From NCBI RefSeq assembly GCF_002549795.1, contig NZ_CP021435.1, positions 310,001-374,000 on the forward strand: 64,000 nucleotides of DNA, in the 5' to 3' direction. Shown in pieces: positions 17,137-24,586 of the stretch. Numbering within the stretch: the stretch's first letter is position 1; the number at the start of each line of letters is the position of its first letter. The DNA is from Halomonas beimenensis (GTDB taxonomy: Bacteria; Pseudomonadota; Gammaproteobacteria; Pseudomonadales; Halomonadaceae). Under the pieces are notes generated by a model. That model worked only from the letters and a program-made list of their open reading frames with translations, made no database searches and was not told where the DNA came from. A program made the position numbers and the translations under genes.

Positions 17137-17399
17137 CAGGGCTTTCGCAGTTGGATCTGGCGAGGAGTGCCGGGGACAGGTCGAAGAGGGGGGCCTACGC
17201 CAGGGGTGAGGAGGATTCCTCCGAACGGGCTGGCCACGGATGGCCAGCACCGGTCCTGCAAAGTGGAGCAGGATGCGAGAGCGCCGCAGGGCGTCGGTAG
17301 CGCCCAGGGAGGGGGTCACAGCGCCCCCTCGTCGGTCCGGCGCTCCGGGACCTGTCGACGGATCAGCCCCGAGCTATAACGCTAACTGCGATATCCCTG
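17137..17399 (-). repeat. MITE-like inverted-repeat element, copy 2 (263 bp, inverted)
   Basis: This is the reverse complement of the 231-493 element at nearly every position and has the same length. Its ends are GGGCTTTCGCAGT (17139-17151) and ACTGCGATATCCC (17385-17397), so its terminal repeats carry mismatches. The internal hairpin of copy 1 is kept (CTGGCCA...TGGCCAG). It sits between the divergent SDR and aroQ genes. The remaining parts of this 599-bp gap (16912-17136 and 17400-17510) hold the shared 10-bp motif and the aroQ leader. Confidence 0.85.
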
Positions 17400-17458
17400 G
17401 CCCTGTTCCCCCTCGGCTCGACGCCGGCACAGGGGTCTGGGAACATGAGGCGTCAACC

Positions 17459-17481
17459 GACAGGGGCGGGATGCCCCTGTC
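17459..17481 (+). other. Stem-loop in the aroQ leader
   Basis: GACAGGGGC-GGGAT-GCCCCTGTC is a perfect 9-bp stem, 29 bases upstream of the aroQ start. No leader peptide or T-run is evident, so its role (mRNA stability, attenuation, or a terminator for transcription leaving the repeat) is open. Confidence 0.45.
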
Positions 17482-17510
17482 TCACGGCGGTCCTCTCCGG
17501 AGATAGCACG

Positions 17511-17948
17511 ATGAGTCAAGCCAAGGTCCTGGTCCTGCACGGCCCCAACCTCAACCTGCTGGGCACTCGCCAGCCCGCGGTCTACGGTCACGAGACCCTG
17601 GAGGACATCGACGACGCCCTGCGCGAACGGGCCGCCCGCGGCGGCTGGGAGATCCTCTGTCGGCAGAGCAACCACGAGGGCGAGCTGATCGACGCCATCC
17701 ATGCCGCGAGACTCGACGGCACCGCGGCGATCATCATCAACCCCGCCGCCTACACCCATACCTCGGTGGCCATCCTCGATGCCCTCAATGCCTTCGACGG
17801 CCGGGTCATCGAGGTGCATCTCTCCAACGTCCACAAGCGCGAGGCCTTCCGTCATCACTCCTATGTCTCGCTGCGCGCCGACGGGGTGATCGCCGGCCTC
17901 GGCAGCCAGGGCTACCTGGCCGCCCTGGACGCGGTGATGGCCGGCTGA
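17511..17948 (+). CDS. aroQ: Type II 3-dehydroquinate dehydratase
   Basis: This 145-residue cytosolic enzyme is the usual length of the dodecameric type II dehydroquinase that makes 3-dehydroshikimate in the shikimate pathway. Diagnostic motifs are the N-terminal [16 protein letters not shown] (catalytic Tyr in the flexible loop), [23 protein letters not shown] and [16 protein letters not shown] with the catalytic His. The start ATG 17511 follows GGAGATAG. In many proteobacteria aroQ precedes accBC; here it stands alone, after a repeat element. Confidence 0.96.
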   Translation: MSQAKVLVLHGPNLNLLGTRQPAVYGHETLEDIDDALRERAARGGWEILCRQSNHEGELIDAIHAARLDGTAAIIINPAAYTHTSVAILDALNAFDGRVIEVHLSNVHKREAFRHHSYVSLRADGVIAGLGSQGYLAALDAVMAG

Positions 17949-18087
17949 GGCCTCTGCCCGTCGGGGAGTTCGCGATCGGGGACGCGGTGACGGCTCCCGT
18001 GCAGGGGGCCACGCCTGGCCCACGTCATGATCCCGAGTCAACGCCTCATCCCACCTCGAGCGAGGCCGGCGGGGGGCATGGAGGCAT

Positions 18088-18222
18088 TCAATACCACCAG
18101 AGATCATGGTATCCGCTGGACGGCTGAGTGCCCTGCTGGGCATGCTCCCGGCCCATCTGATTAGCGCAGCCGACCGTCAACAGGCCTACCAGCAACAACG
18201 TGATCAGGATCTTGATGCTCAT
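18088..18222 (-). CDS. Small lipoprotein (44 residues), function unknown
   Basis: This short gene is preceded by GAGGTG at a proper distance. It encodes MSIKILITLLLVGLLTVGC followed by ANQMGREH and a tail ending in DLWWY. The basic start, hydrophobic core and lipobox LTVGC are those of a lipoprotein signal, so the mature peptide would be only about 26 residues anchored by its N-terminal Cys. It resembles entericidin-sized lipoproteins in scale but no family is recognised. It lies alone in the 460-bp gap between aroQ and the M48 protease gene; nothing else coding was seen in that gap. Confidence 0.7.
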   Translation of the reverse strand: MSIKILITLLLVGLLTVGCANQMGREHAQQGTQPSSGYHDLWWY

Positions 18223-18408
18223 GTCGCACCTCGCTTACCCATGCAGCGGTGATCATCGCGGCCGGCGTGACGAAATTGGCGTCCAGGACGCCGACCCGTC
18301 CGCCGGAGGGGCCCGTTCGGGGGCATGGTGTTTGGTCGAGAGCTCGGCGACTGAACTTACGGCCTGGAGCCGTTATGCTGACAACCTGTTCGCCAGGGGG
18401 AGACTGTG

Positions 18409-19224
18409 ATGCGTTGGGTGCTTGGGGTGGCGATGGTCCTGCTGCTGGCCGGCTGCGAGGAGACGCCCACCGGCCGGTCGCAGCTGGCGCTGGTGCCCGA
18501 CGGCCTGATGGCCGAGCTGGGCGAGCGGACCTTCGCGCAATTGCGCGAGCGCGAGCCCCCGGCCCGGGATCCGGCACTGAACCGGCAGGTGCAGTGCGTC
18601 GCCCGGGCGGTGGTGGAGGCCGCCCGGCGCCACTATCCCGAGACGGCGATGCCCGAGGCCTGGGAGGTGGTGGTGTTCGATGATCCCTCGCCCAACGCCT
18701 TCGCCCTGCCCGGCGGGCGGATCGGCGTCCACGCCGGCCTGCTGCGGGTCGCGCAGACGCCGTCTCAGCTGGCGGCGGTGATCGGCCACGAGGTCGCCCA
18801 TGTGCTGGCCGATCACGGCAACGAGCGGCTCACCCAGCAGTTGGGCATCAAGGCCGCCCTGCTGTTGGTGGGGCTGCTCGGCGAAGGCGAGCTCGCCCAG
18901 GAGCCGTTGATGCGGGCCCTGGGTATCGGCGCCCGACTGGGCCTCACCCTGCCGTTCAGCCGCACCCACGAGGAGGAGGCCGACCTGATGGGCCTCGAGA
19001 TCATGGCCGAGGCCGGCTTCGATCCGGCCCAGAGCGTGGCCCTGTGGCGCAACATGGCCGCCGCGGGCGGCGACCAGCCGCCGGAGTTCCTGTCGACCCA
19101 CCCCGCCCACGGCTCGCGTATCGAGGCGCTCCAGGCTCACCTGGACCAGGCCCGGCGCCTGGGACGGCAGGCCTCGCCGCCGGCCTGCCGCGTCGGGCGC
19201 GACAAGCGCGCGGCAGGGGGGTAA
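18409..19224 (+). CDS. M48-family metalloprotease, outer-membrane lipoprotein
   Basis: This 271-residue protein has a lipoprotein signal (VLLLAGC) and a peptidase M48 domain. The zinc site is HEVAH near residues 127-131, and EEEADLMGLEIM supplies the third ligand glutamate. It resembles LoiP/BepA-type periplasmic quality-control proteases that degrade or assist misassembled outer-membrane proteins. ATG 18409 directly follows the in-frame GTG 18406 and is better spaced from AGGGGGAGA. No TPR region is present, so it is nearer the short LoiP form. A basic, Arg-rich tail ends the protein. Confidence 0.88.
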   Translation: MRWVLGVAMVLLLAGCEETPTGRSQLALVPDGLMAELGERTFAQLREREPPARDPALNRQVQCVARAVVEAARRHYPETAMPEAWEVVVFDDPSPNAFALPGGRIGVHAGLLRVAQTPSQLAAVIGHEVAHVLADHGNERLTQQLGIKAALLLVGLLGEGELAQEPLMRALGIGARLGLTLPFSRTHEEEADLMGLEIMAEAGFDPAQSVALWRNMAAAGGDQPPEFLSTHPAHGSRIEALQAHLDQARRLGRQASPPACRVGRDKRAAGG

Positions 19225-19260
19225 GGTGCGGGCCGTGACCCCCGAGCCGATCTCCTTGCC

Positions 19261-20061
19261 ATGAACGAACGCCTCACCCCCTTCCAGCTGCTGATCCTGG
19301 TGCTGTCCTTCTACGTCCTCGGAGCCCTGGCCGTGGACGTGCTGTTCGCGCTGCCCGCCGAGCTGTCGCGGCTGCTGCACTACCTCGACCTGGTGGTCTG
19401 CCTGTTCTTCTTCGCCGACTTCTGCATCCGCTTCCGGGCCGCGCCGGACAAGTGGCGCTTCATGCGCTGGGGCTGGATCGACCTGCTGGCGAGCATCCCG
19501 GCCGGGCTGCTGTTCGCCGGCCGCCTGGTGCGGGTGGTGCAGGTCATCCGCCTGCTGCGGGCCATCAAGTCGCTGCACATGATCTGGCGGCTGCTGTTCC
19601 GCAATCGCGCCGAGGGGATCTTCGCCTCGGCGGCCACGGCGACCCTGCTGCTGGTGGCCTTCGGCTCGATGACCATCCTGCTGGTGGAGGGCCCGAACCC
19701 CGACAGTGCCATCGACACCGCCGAGGAGGCGCTGTGGTGGGCCTTCGTCACCGTGACCACGGTGGGCTACGGAGACTTCTTCCCGGTGACCACCCTGGGT
19801 CGGGTGGTGGCGGTGGCGTTGATGGTCGCCGGCGTGGGGCTGTTCGGCAGCTTCGCCGCCTACGTGGGCTCGCTGTTCGTCGACGGCCAGGAGGACGAGC
19901 AGGCCCGGCTGCACCGGGCCAATCGCGACCTGATCCGCGAGCTGCACGGCGAGGTGCGGGCGCTGCGCGAGGAGGTGGGGGCGCTGAGGGGCGAGCTCGC
20001 CAGGGGCGGGGAGGCGGCCGACCGGCGCGAGGTCGGCGCCAGTCGTCGTCCTGCTCCTTGA
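19261..20061 (+). CDS. Voltage-gated-type potassium channel
   Basis: This 266-residue six-helix ion channel has an S4-like helix with regularly spaced arginines (GRLVRVVQVIRLLRAIKSL) and a pore loop with the K+ selectivity filter TVGYGDFFP. The pore helix is FVTVTT, and S6 is GRVVAVALMVAGVGLFGSFAAYV. The C-terminus forms a short coiled coil (LIRELHGEVRALREEVGALRGEL). The last 15 or so residues lie in DNA that is antisense to the oppositely oriented membrane-protein gene, so the native end may have been extended. It would set membrane potential or K+ balance, fitting a salt-adapted cell. Confidence 0.92.
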   Translation: MNERLTPFQLLILVLSFYVLGALAVDVLFALPAELSRLLHYLDLVVCLFFFADFCIRFRAAPDKWRFMRWGWIDLLASIPAGLLFAGRLVRVVQVIRLLRAIKSLHMIWRLLFRNRAEGIFASAATATLLLVAFGSMTILLVEGPNPDSAIDTAEEALWWAFVTVTTVGYGDFFPVTTLGRVVAVALMVAGVGLFGSFAAYVGSLFVDGQEDEQARLHRANRDLIRELHGEVRALREEVGALRGELARGGEAADRREVGASRRPAP

Positions 20062-20422
20062 CCTCGTAGTCCCCCTCCAGGACCTGCTGATCCCGGGTCC
20101 GGCCGTCGCGGGACCGCGTCTCGCGGTAGGTGGTCTCCCGGTAGTGGGTCTCGCCGCCCACGTCCTGGGCCTGCTCGGCGCGCATGCGCTCCAGGCGCTT
20201 CTTCATGCGATGGCGGAGGAAGGGCAGCATGGCCCAGCCGACCAGCAGGAAGACGAGCCCCAGTACCAGGGCGACAACCATCATCACCCCGAAGGCCAGC
20301 CAGGTGAGCAGCAGCTTCAGGCCGCCGAGATGCCCGCCTGGCCGGGCCTGACGAGCGCGCTGCTGCCACTGCTGGGCCGCCCGCCAGGCGGCGTTGTGGC
20401 GCGGGTCCTTGGGATCGGGCAT
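19748..20422 (-). CDS. Small membrane protein with an anomalous C-terminal extension
   Basis: The first 125-130 of 224 residues look genuine: a basic amphipathic N-terminus (MPDPKDPRHNAAWRAAQQW), one long hydrophobic segment (LLLTWLAFGVMMVVALVLGLVFLLVGWAMLPFL), a basic cytoplasmic helix and a Tyr/Arg/Glu-rich tail ending near YEVKEQDDDW. The remaining 95 residues are Pro/Arg/Ala-rich and are encoded by the strand opposite the K+ channel C-terminus. The family is not recognised. Start 20422 has GGGAG upstream. A lost stop codon near 20040 is the simplest explanation for the tail. Confidence 0.6.
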   Translation of the reverse strand: MPDPKDPRHNAAWRAAQQWQQRARQARPGGHLGGLKLLLTWLAFGVMMVVALVLGLVFLLVGWAMLPFLRHRMKKRLERMRAEQAQDVGGETHYRETTYRETRSRDGRTRDQQVLEGDYEVKEQDDDWRRPRAGRPPPRPWRARPSAPPPPRAAPAPRRAARGSGRDWPGAAGPARPPGRRRTASPRRRRSCRTAPRRRPSTPPPPPDPGWSPGRSLRSPPWSR

Positions 20423-20542
20423 GGGGAACTCCCTCGACGAGACGGGCGGCGGACCGCCGTGAATGGCTGCCCGTTGGAAAGCGGCGGGCGGCAAACGTTC
20501 CTCCGGCGTCCGGCAAGCACGCCGGGGGAGGGGCCATTGACC

Positions 20543-21544
20543 TCACGCCGTCCCCTGGTGGAGATCGGCCAGGATGGCATAGCTGCGCAGGCGATCCTCC
20601 AGGGCGAAGACGTCGGTGTGGACCATCAGCTCGTCGGCGCCGGTCGAGGCGAGGAACGCCTCCAGGCCCTGGCGCACGGTCTGTGGCCCGCCGATCACCG
20701 CCGCGCCCAGGAACTGCTCGACCTGGGCCTGCTCCCGCGGCGTCCAGTCCATCTCCTCCACCGGGGGCAGGGCCTTGGTGCGACGACCGCGGATCATGCC
20801 GAGGAACTTCTGGCGCGAGGTGGTGGCCAGGTACTCGGCCTGGGTGTCACTGTCGGCGGCGATCACCGGCAGGCCGACCATGGCGTAGGGCACCTCGAGC
20901 ACCGCCGAGGGCTGGAAGTGGTCGCGATAGACGGCCAGGGCCTCGTGGAGCATGGCCGGGGCGAACTGGGCGGCGAAGGCGAAGGGCAGGCCTTCCCGCG
21001 CGGCCAGGCGGGCGCTGTAGTCGCTGGAACCGAGCAGCCAGATCGGCACCCGGGTGCCCTGGCCGGGCACGGCGCGAACCCGCTGGTCCGGCCGGGCCTC
21101 CTCCAGGACCGCGCGCAGCTCCGCCAGCCGCTGGGGGAAGTCGTCCACCCCGGCGCGTGGATCCCGGCGCAGCGCCGCCATGGTGGCGGCGTCGGCGCCC
21201 GGGGCACGTCCCAGGCCCAGGTCGATGCGGCCCGGGTAGAGCGTCTCCAGGGTGCCGAACTGCTCGGCCACCACCAGCGGGGGATGGTTGGGCAGCATGA
21301 TGCCGCCGCTGCCCACCCGGATGCGCGAGGTCTGGCCGGCGATATGGCCGATCAACACCGCCGTGGCGGCGCTGGCGATGCCTTCCAGGCCATGGTGCTC
21401 GGCCAGCCAGAAGCGCTTGAAGCCGCGTCGCTCGGCCAGCCGGGCCAGGGCGACGCTGTCACGGAAGCTGTCGGCGGCGCTGCCCCCCTGGCGGATCGGT
21501 GCCAGGTCCAGCACCGAGAGGGGAATCTCCTTGAAGCGTGGCAT
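20543..21544 (-). CDS. LLM-class (luciferase-like) flavin-dependent oxidoreductase
   Basis: This 333-residue protein has the single-subunit luciferase-like monooxygenase fold of the YhbW/MsnO8 group. It begins with the group motif [10 protein letters not shown], then [15 protein letters not shown], the flavin-contact segment [26 protein letters not shown] and [14 protein letters not shown]. It uses a reduced flavin cofactor and oxygen; the substrate is unknown. It is monocistronic, and divergent from a small membrane-protein gene. Confidence 0.9.
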   Translation of the reverse strand: MPRFKEIPLSVLDLAPIRQGGSAADSFRDSVALARLAERRGFKRFWLAEHHGLEGIASAATAVLIGHIAGQTSRIRVGSGGIMLPNHPPLVVAEQFGTLETLYPGRIDLGLGRAPGADAATMAALRRDPRAGVDDFPQRLAELRAVLEEARPDQRVRAVPGQGTRVPIWLLGSSDYSARLAAREGLPFAFAAQFAPAMLHEALAVYRDHFQPSAVLEVPYAMVGLPVIAADSDTQAEYLATTSRQKFLGMIRGRRTKALPPVEEMDWTPREQAQVEQFLGAAVIGGPQTVRQGLEAFLASTGADELMVHTDVFALEDRLRSYAILADLHQGTA

Positions 21545-21660
21545 GACGGGCTCCGTTCGTCGGCTGACACCTCGACAAGATGGGGGCGCAGGCGTCGCAA
21601 CGCAATGGCTGGCCGCTGGTCCTTGCAGCCCCTAAGCTCAGGATATCAGGTGAGAAACGG

Positions 21661-21846
21661 ATGTCGGCCATGATCCTCATGCGCAGCGGTCCCCGGCCCC
21701 GCCGGCGAGGGGCCACCCGTCGTCGCGGGAGGCGACGCTTCGACTGGGCGCGCTTCGACCGCTGGCTCGATCGGTTGGTGACCTTCGCCGTGGTCACCGC
21801 CCTGGTGGTGGGCGGCGCCGCCCTGGTGGTCAGCCTGGTGCTGTGA
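21661..21846 (+). CDS. Small Arg-rich single-helix membrane protein (61 residues)
   Basis: This is a short frame with AGGTGAGAAA upstream. The protein has an extremely basic first half (RRRGATRRRGRRRF), a short amphipathic part (DWARFDRWLDRLV) and a C-terminal hydrophobic helix (TFAVVTALVVGGAALVVSLVL). This layout is that of a tail-anchored or single-span inner-membrane peptide. No family is recognised. A perfect hairpin follows immediately. The evidence is coding layout and context only. Confidence 0.5.
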   Translation: MSAMILMRSGPRPRRRGATRRRGRRRFDWARFDRWLDRLVTFAVVTALVVGGAALVVSLVL

Positions 21847-21855
21847 GACGGGAAG

Positions 21856-21877
21856 GCCACCGCCCGGAGGCGGTGGC
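21856..21877. terminator. Bidirectional hairpin between convergent genes
   Basis: GCCACCGCC-CGGA-GGCGGTGGC is a 9-bp perfect stem with a tetraloop. It lies between the small membrane-protein gene and the end of the agmatine deiminase gene on the other strand. Confidence 0.65.
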
Positions 21878-21889
21878 GGACGGTCGGGA

Positions 21890-23011
21890 TCAGGGGCGGG
21901 GCTGCTGCTGGGTGATGCAGTGGATGTTGCCGCCGCCGAGCAGGATCTCCCGGGCCGGCACGCCGACCACCCGACGGGTCGGGAAGAGTCCCTGCAGCAT
22001 CGCCCGGGCCTGGTCGTCCCGGGCCGGGTCGAGCAGCGGCATCACCACCACCTCGTTGCCGATGTAGAAGTTGACGTAGGAGCCGGCCATGCGGTCGCCG
22101 GGCTGGCGGGGGTGCGAGTGGCTCAGGCGGTCGATGCCGCTGGCCTCGTCCTCGGCGATGTGCAGCGGCCCCGGTTGGGGCAGCTTGTGGACCTTCAGCG
22201 TGCGGCCGCGGGCATCCCGGGCGGTCTCCAGCACGGCGAGCGCCTCCCGGGAGATGGCGTACTGGGGATCGGCCGGGTCGTCGCACCAGGTCAGCGCCAC
22301 CTCGCCGGGGGCCACGAAGCAGGCCAGGTTGTCGACGTGGCCGTCGGTCTCGTCCCGGTAGCAGCCCCGCGGGATCCAGATGATGGTCTCCACGCCCAGG
22401 CTGTCGCGCAGTACCCTTTCCATGTCGGCCCTGGTCAGGTCGGGGTTGCGGTTGGGGTTGAGCAGGCACTCTTCGGTGGTGATCAGGGTGCCTTCGCCGT
22501 CCACGTGGATGGCCCCGCCCTCGAGCATCACCGGTACCGTGAAGCGCTCCACGCCGAGCATCTCGGCGATCTTGGTGCGGATGCGCCGATCCTTGTCCCA
22601 GGGGAAGTAGAGGCCGCCGTCCAGGCCGCCCCAGGCGTTGAACTCCCAGTCCACCATGGCCAGGCGACCGTCCGGGTGGGTGAGGAAGGTGGGGCCGACG
22701 TCGCGCATCCAGGCGTCGTTGCTCGACAGCTCCACCACGCGGATGTGGTCGGGCAGCTGGACGCGAGCGTTCTCGTACTGGTCGTCGTTGACCCCGACGA
22801 ACACCGTCTCGCTCTCGGCGATGACCGTCGCCACCTCGACGAAGGCCTTCTGGGCCGGCTTGGCGCCGTAGCGCCAGTTGTCGGGACGCTGCGGCCACAG
22901 CATCCAGCAGGCATCGTGGGGGGCGAACTCCGCGGGCATGGCGAAGCCCTGGGCCGCCGGGGTGTCGTGGGGGGCGCCCGCCGGGGCGCCCGCTTGGTTG
23001 CGTGTCGTCAT
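21890..23011 (-). CDS. aguA: Agmatine deiminase
   Basis: This 373-residue guanidine-group-modifying enzyme hydrolyses agmatine to N-carbamoylputrescine and ammonia. Family motifs are all present: PAEFAPHDACWMLWP, SSNDAWMRDVGPTF, WEFNAWGG, DETDGHVDNLACF (catalytic His/Asp) and the C-terminal GGGNIHCITQQ whose Cys (about residue 365) is the nucleophile. ATG 23011 is chosen; a GTG four codons upstream is possible. It lies 8 bases downstream of the antiporter gene, likely in one operon. No nitrilase-type N-carbamoylputrescine amidase (AguB) is present beside it, which is unusual. Confidence 0.95.
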   Translation of the reverse strand: MTTRNQAGAPAGAPHDTPAAQGFAMPAEFAPHDACWMLWPQRPDNWRYGAKPAQKAFVEVATVIAESETVFVGVNDDQYENARVQLPDHIRVVELSSNDAWMRDVGPTFLTHPDGRLAMVDWEFNAWGGLDGGLYFPWDKDRRIRTKIAEMLGVERFTVPVMLEGGAIHVDGEGTLITTEECLLNPNRNPDLTRADMERVLRDSLGVETIIWIPRGCYRDETDGHVDNLACFVAPGEVALTWCDDPADPQYAISREALAVLETARDARGRTLKVHKLPQPGPLHIAEDEASGIDRLSHSHPRQPGDRMAGSYVNFYIGNEVVVMPLLDPARDDQARAMLQGLFPTRRVVGVPAREILLGGGNIHCITQQQPRP

Positions 23012-23019
23012 GGCAGGTC

Positions 23020-24492
23020 TCACAGGTGGCCGACCATCAGGAATACACCGGTGGCGATGGTCGCGGCAATCAGCACGTAGGGCAGCTGGGTCAGGGCATG
23101 GGCCATGGGCGTGCAGCCGCTGCCCTGGGCGGAGAGCACGGTGGAATCGCCGTAGAAGCAGGCGTGGCTGCCGAAGGCGCTGGCCGAGATGAGCGCGCCC
23201 ACCACCAGCGGCATGCTGGCGTCGACGCTGGCCGCCAGCGGCAGCACGATGGGCATGGCCACGGCGAAGAGCCCCCAGAAGGAGCCGGTGGCGAAGGCCA
23301 GGAAGGCCATGGTGACGAAGACCACCGCCGGGAGCATGCCCGCGGTCATCAGCGGCTGCACGGTGGCGATCACGAAGTCGGTCAGGCCGAGGACGTCGTT
23401 GACCTCCTTGAGGGTGAAGCCGGCCACCAGGGTGCCCAGCGGCATGATCATGGCCTTGAAGCCCTCCAGCGCCGTGTCGAAGGTGTCATGGAAGCTCAGC
23501 AGACGCTGGGCGCCGATCAGCACCAGCGTCACGGCCAGCGCCACGATGACGCCGCGCAGGATGTCGATCTCGAAGTACCAGGTGAAGAAGATCAGGGTGG
23601 CGATCGGCAGCAGGAAGTTCATCAGGTGCGGGCGCGGCTTGCTCTCGTCCACCTCCAGGGCGGCGTCGTCGACGCCCTCGGGCATCGGCTGGCCGCCGGC
23701 GGCCCGGGCCTCGGCCGCCTTCATCGGGCCGATGTCGGGCATCCAGCCCAGCGCCACCAGCGGCACGATGGCCGCGGCCACCCAGGCATAGAACATGTAG
23801 GGGATGGCCTCGATGTACAGCCCCATGCCGTTGCCGGTCACGTCATTCTCCTCCAGCAGGCCGGCGAAGAACACCGCCCAGGTGGAGAAGGGCACCAGGA
23901 TGCACACCGGCGCCGCCGTGGAATCGACGATGTAGGCGAGCTTCTCCCGGGAGATGTTGAAGCGGTCGGTGATCTTCTTCATCGAGGCGCTGATGGTCAG
24001 GGCGTTCAGGTAGTCGTCGACGAAGATGATCAGCCCCAGGAACCAGGTGGTGAGCAGGCTCTGATGCTTGGTGTGGATGCGGCGGGTCACGGTGTCGCCG
24101 AAACTGAGCACGCCGCCGGTCTTGACCAGCAGGGCGATCAGGCTGCCGAACAGGCCACAGACCAGGATGATCCAGGTGACGGTGTCGTTGCCCAGCACCC
24201 CGAGCAGGATGCCCGAGCCCTGGGTGACCACGGAGGTCGGGTCGACCATCACCAGGCCGACCAGGGTGCCGGCCAGCAGCGATTCGATGGTGCGTCGGGT
24301 GAGGATGGCCATGCCCAGCACCACGGCGGTGGGGACCAGGCTGTAGAGGCCATAGTCGTCGCCGTCGACGAGGGCGAAGTTGCTGAGGCTTGCCATCAGC
24401 ACGACGACGAGAAATATCAGGCCACCCTTAGTCGCGCTGCCGAAGCCTATGGGGTGGGCCTTCGAGCCCGAAGGAGAGTGTGACATGGTCAT
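23020..24492 (-). CDS. NhaC-family Na+/H+ antiporter-type transporter
   Basis: This polytopic membrane protein of 490 residues has a dozen or so hydrophobic segments and the NhaC family motifs: FVDDYLNALTISASMKKITDRF, REKLAYIVDSTAAPVCILVPFSTW and AFGSHACFYGDSTVLSAQGSGC. Transporters of this family next to agmatine or putrescine genes may exchange amines or amino acids instead of, or as well as, Na+/H+; that is inference from context. ATG 24492 and ATG 24486 are both possible, with AGGG upstream; the second gives better spacing. It is followed closely by aguA and preceded by the aminotransferase gene on the same strand. Confidence 0.88.
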   Translation of the reverse strand: MTMSHSPSGSKAHPIGFGSATKGGLIFLVVVLMASLSNFALVDGDDYGLYSLVPTAVVLGMAILTRRTIESLLAGTLVGLVMVDPTSVVTQGSGILLGVLGNDTVTWIILVCGLFGSLIALLVKTGGVLSFGDTVTRRIHTKHQSLLTTWFLGLIIFVDDYLNALTISASMKKITDRFNISREKLAYIVDSTAAPVCILVPFSTWAVFFAGLLEENDVTGNGMGLYIEAIPYMFYAWVAAAIVPLVALGWMPDIGPMKAAEARAAGGQPMPEGVDDAALEVDESKPRPHLMNFLLPIATLIFFTWYFEIDILRGVIVALAVTLVLIGAQRLLSFHDTFDTALEGFKAMIMPLGTLVAGFTLKEVNDVLGLTDFVIATVQPLMTAGMLPAVVFVTMAFLAFATGSFWGLFAVAMPIVLPLAASVDASMPLVVGALISASAFGSHACFYGDSTVLSAQGSGCTPMAHALTQLPYVLIAATIATGVFLMVGHL

Positions 24493-24586
24493 TAACCCTA
24501 GTTGTTGAATTGTTGTGGTTGATCATTGCGCCGTGGCTCGCCCCGTCGGGAGATGCCGAGTGATACACGCGGCGGTTGCCGGCGGG

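Noticed and set aside
16912-17319. N-terminal extension of the SDR gene through the repeat element
   Set aside because: Extension is repeat-derived and non-homologous; ATG 16911 has the Shine-Dalgarno and begins directly before the Rossmann motif.
21601-21640. Sigma-54-like promoter upstream of the small Arg-rich gene
   Set aside because: A GG and GC pair is present but the spacing is not the required ten bases.
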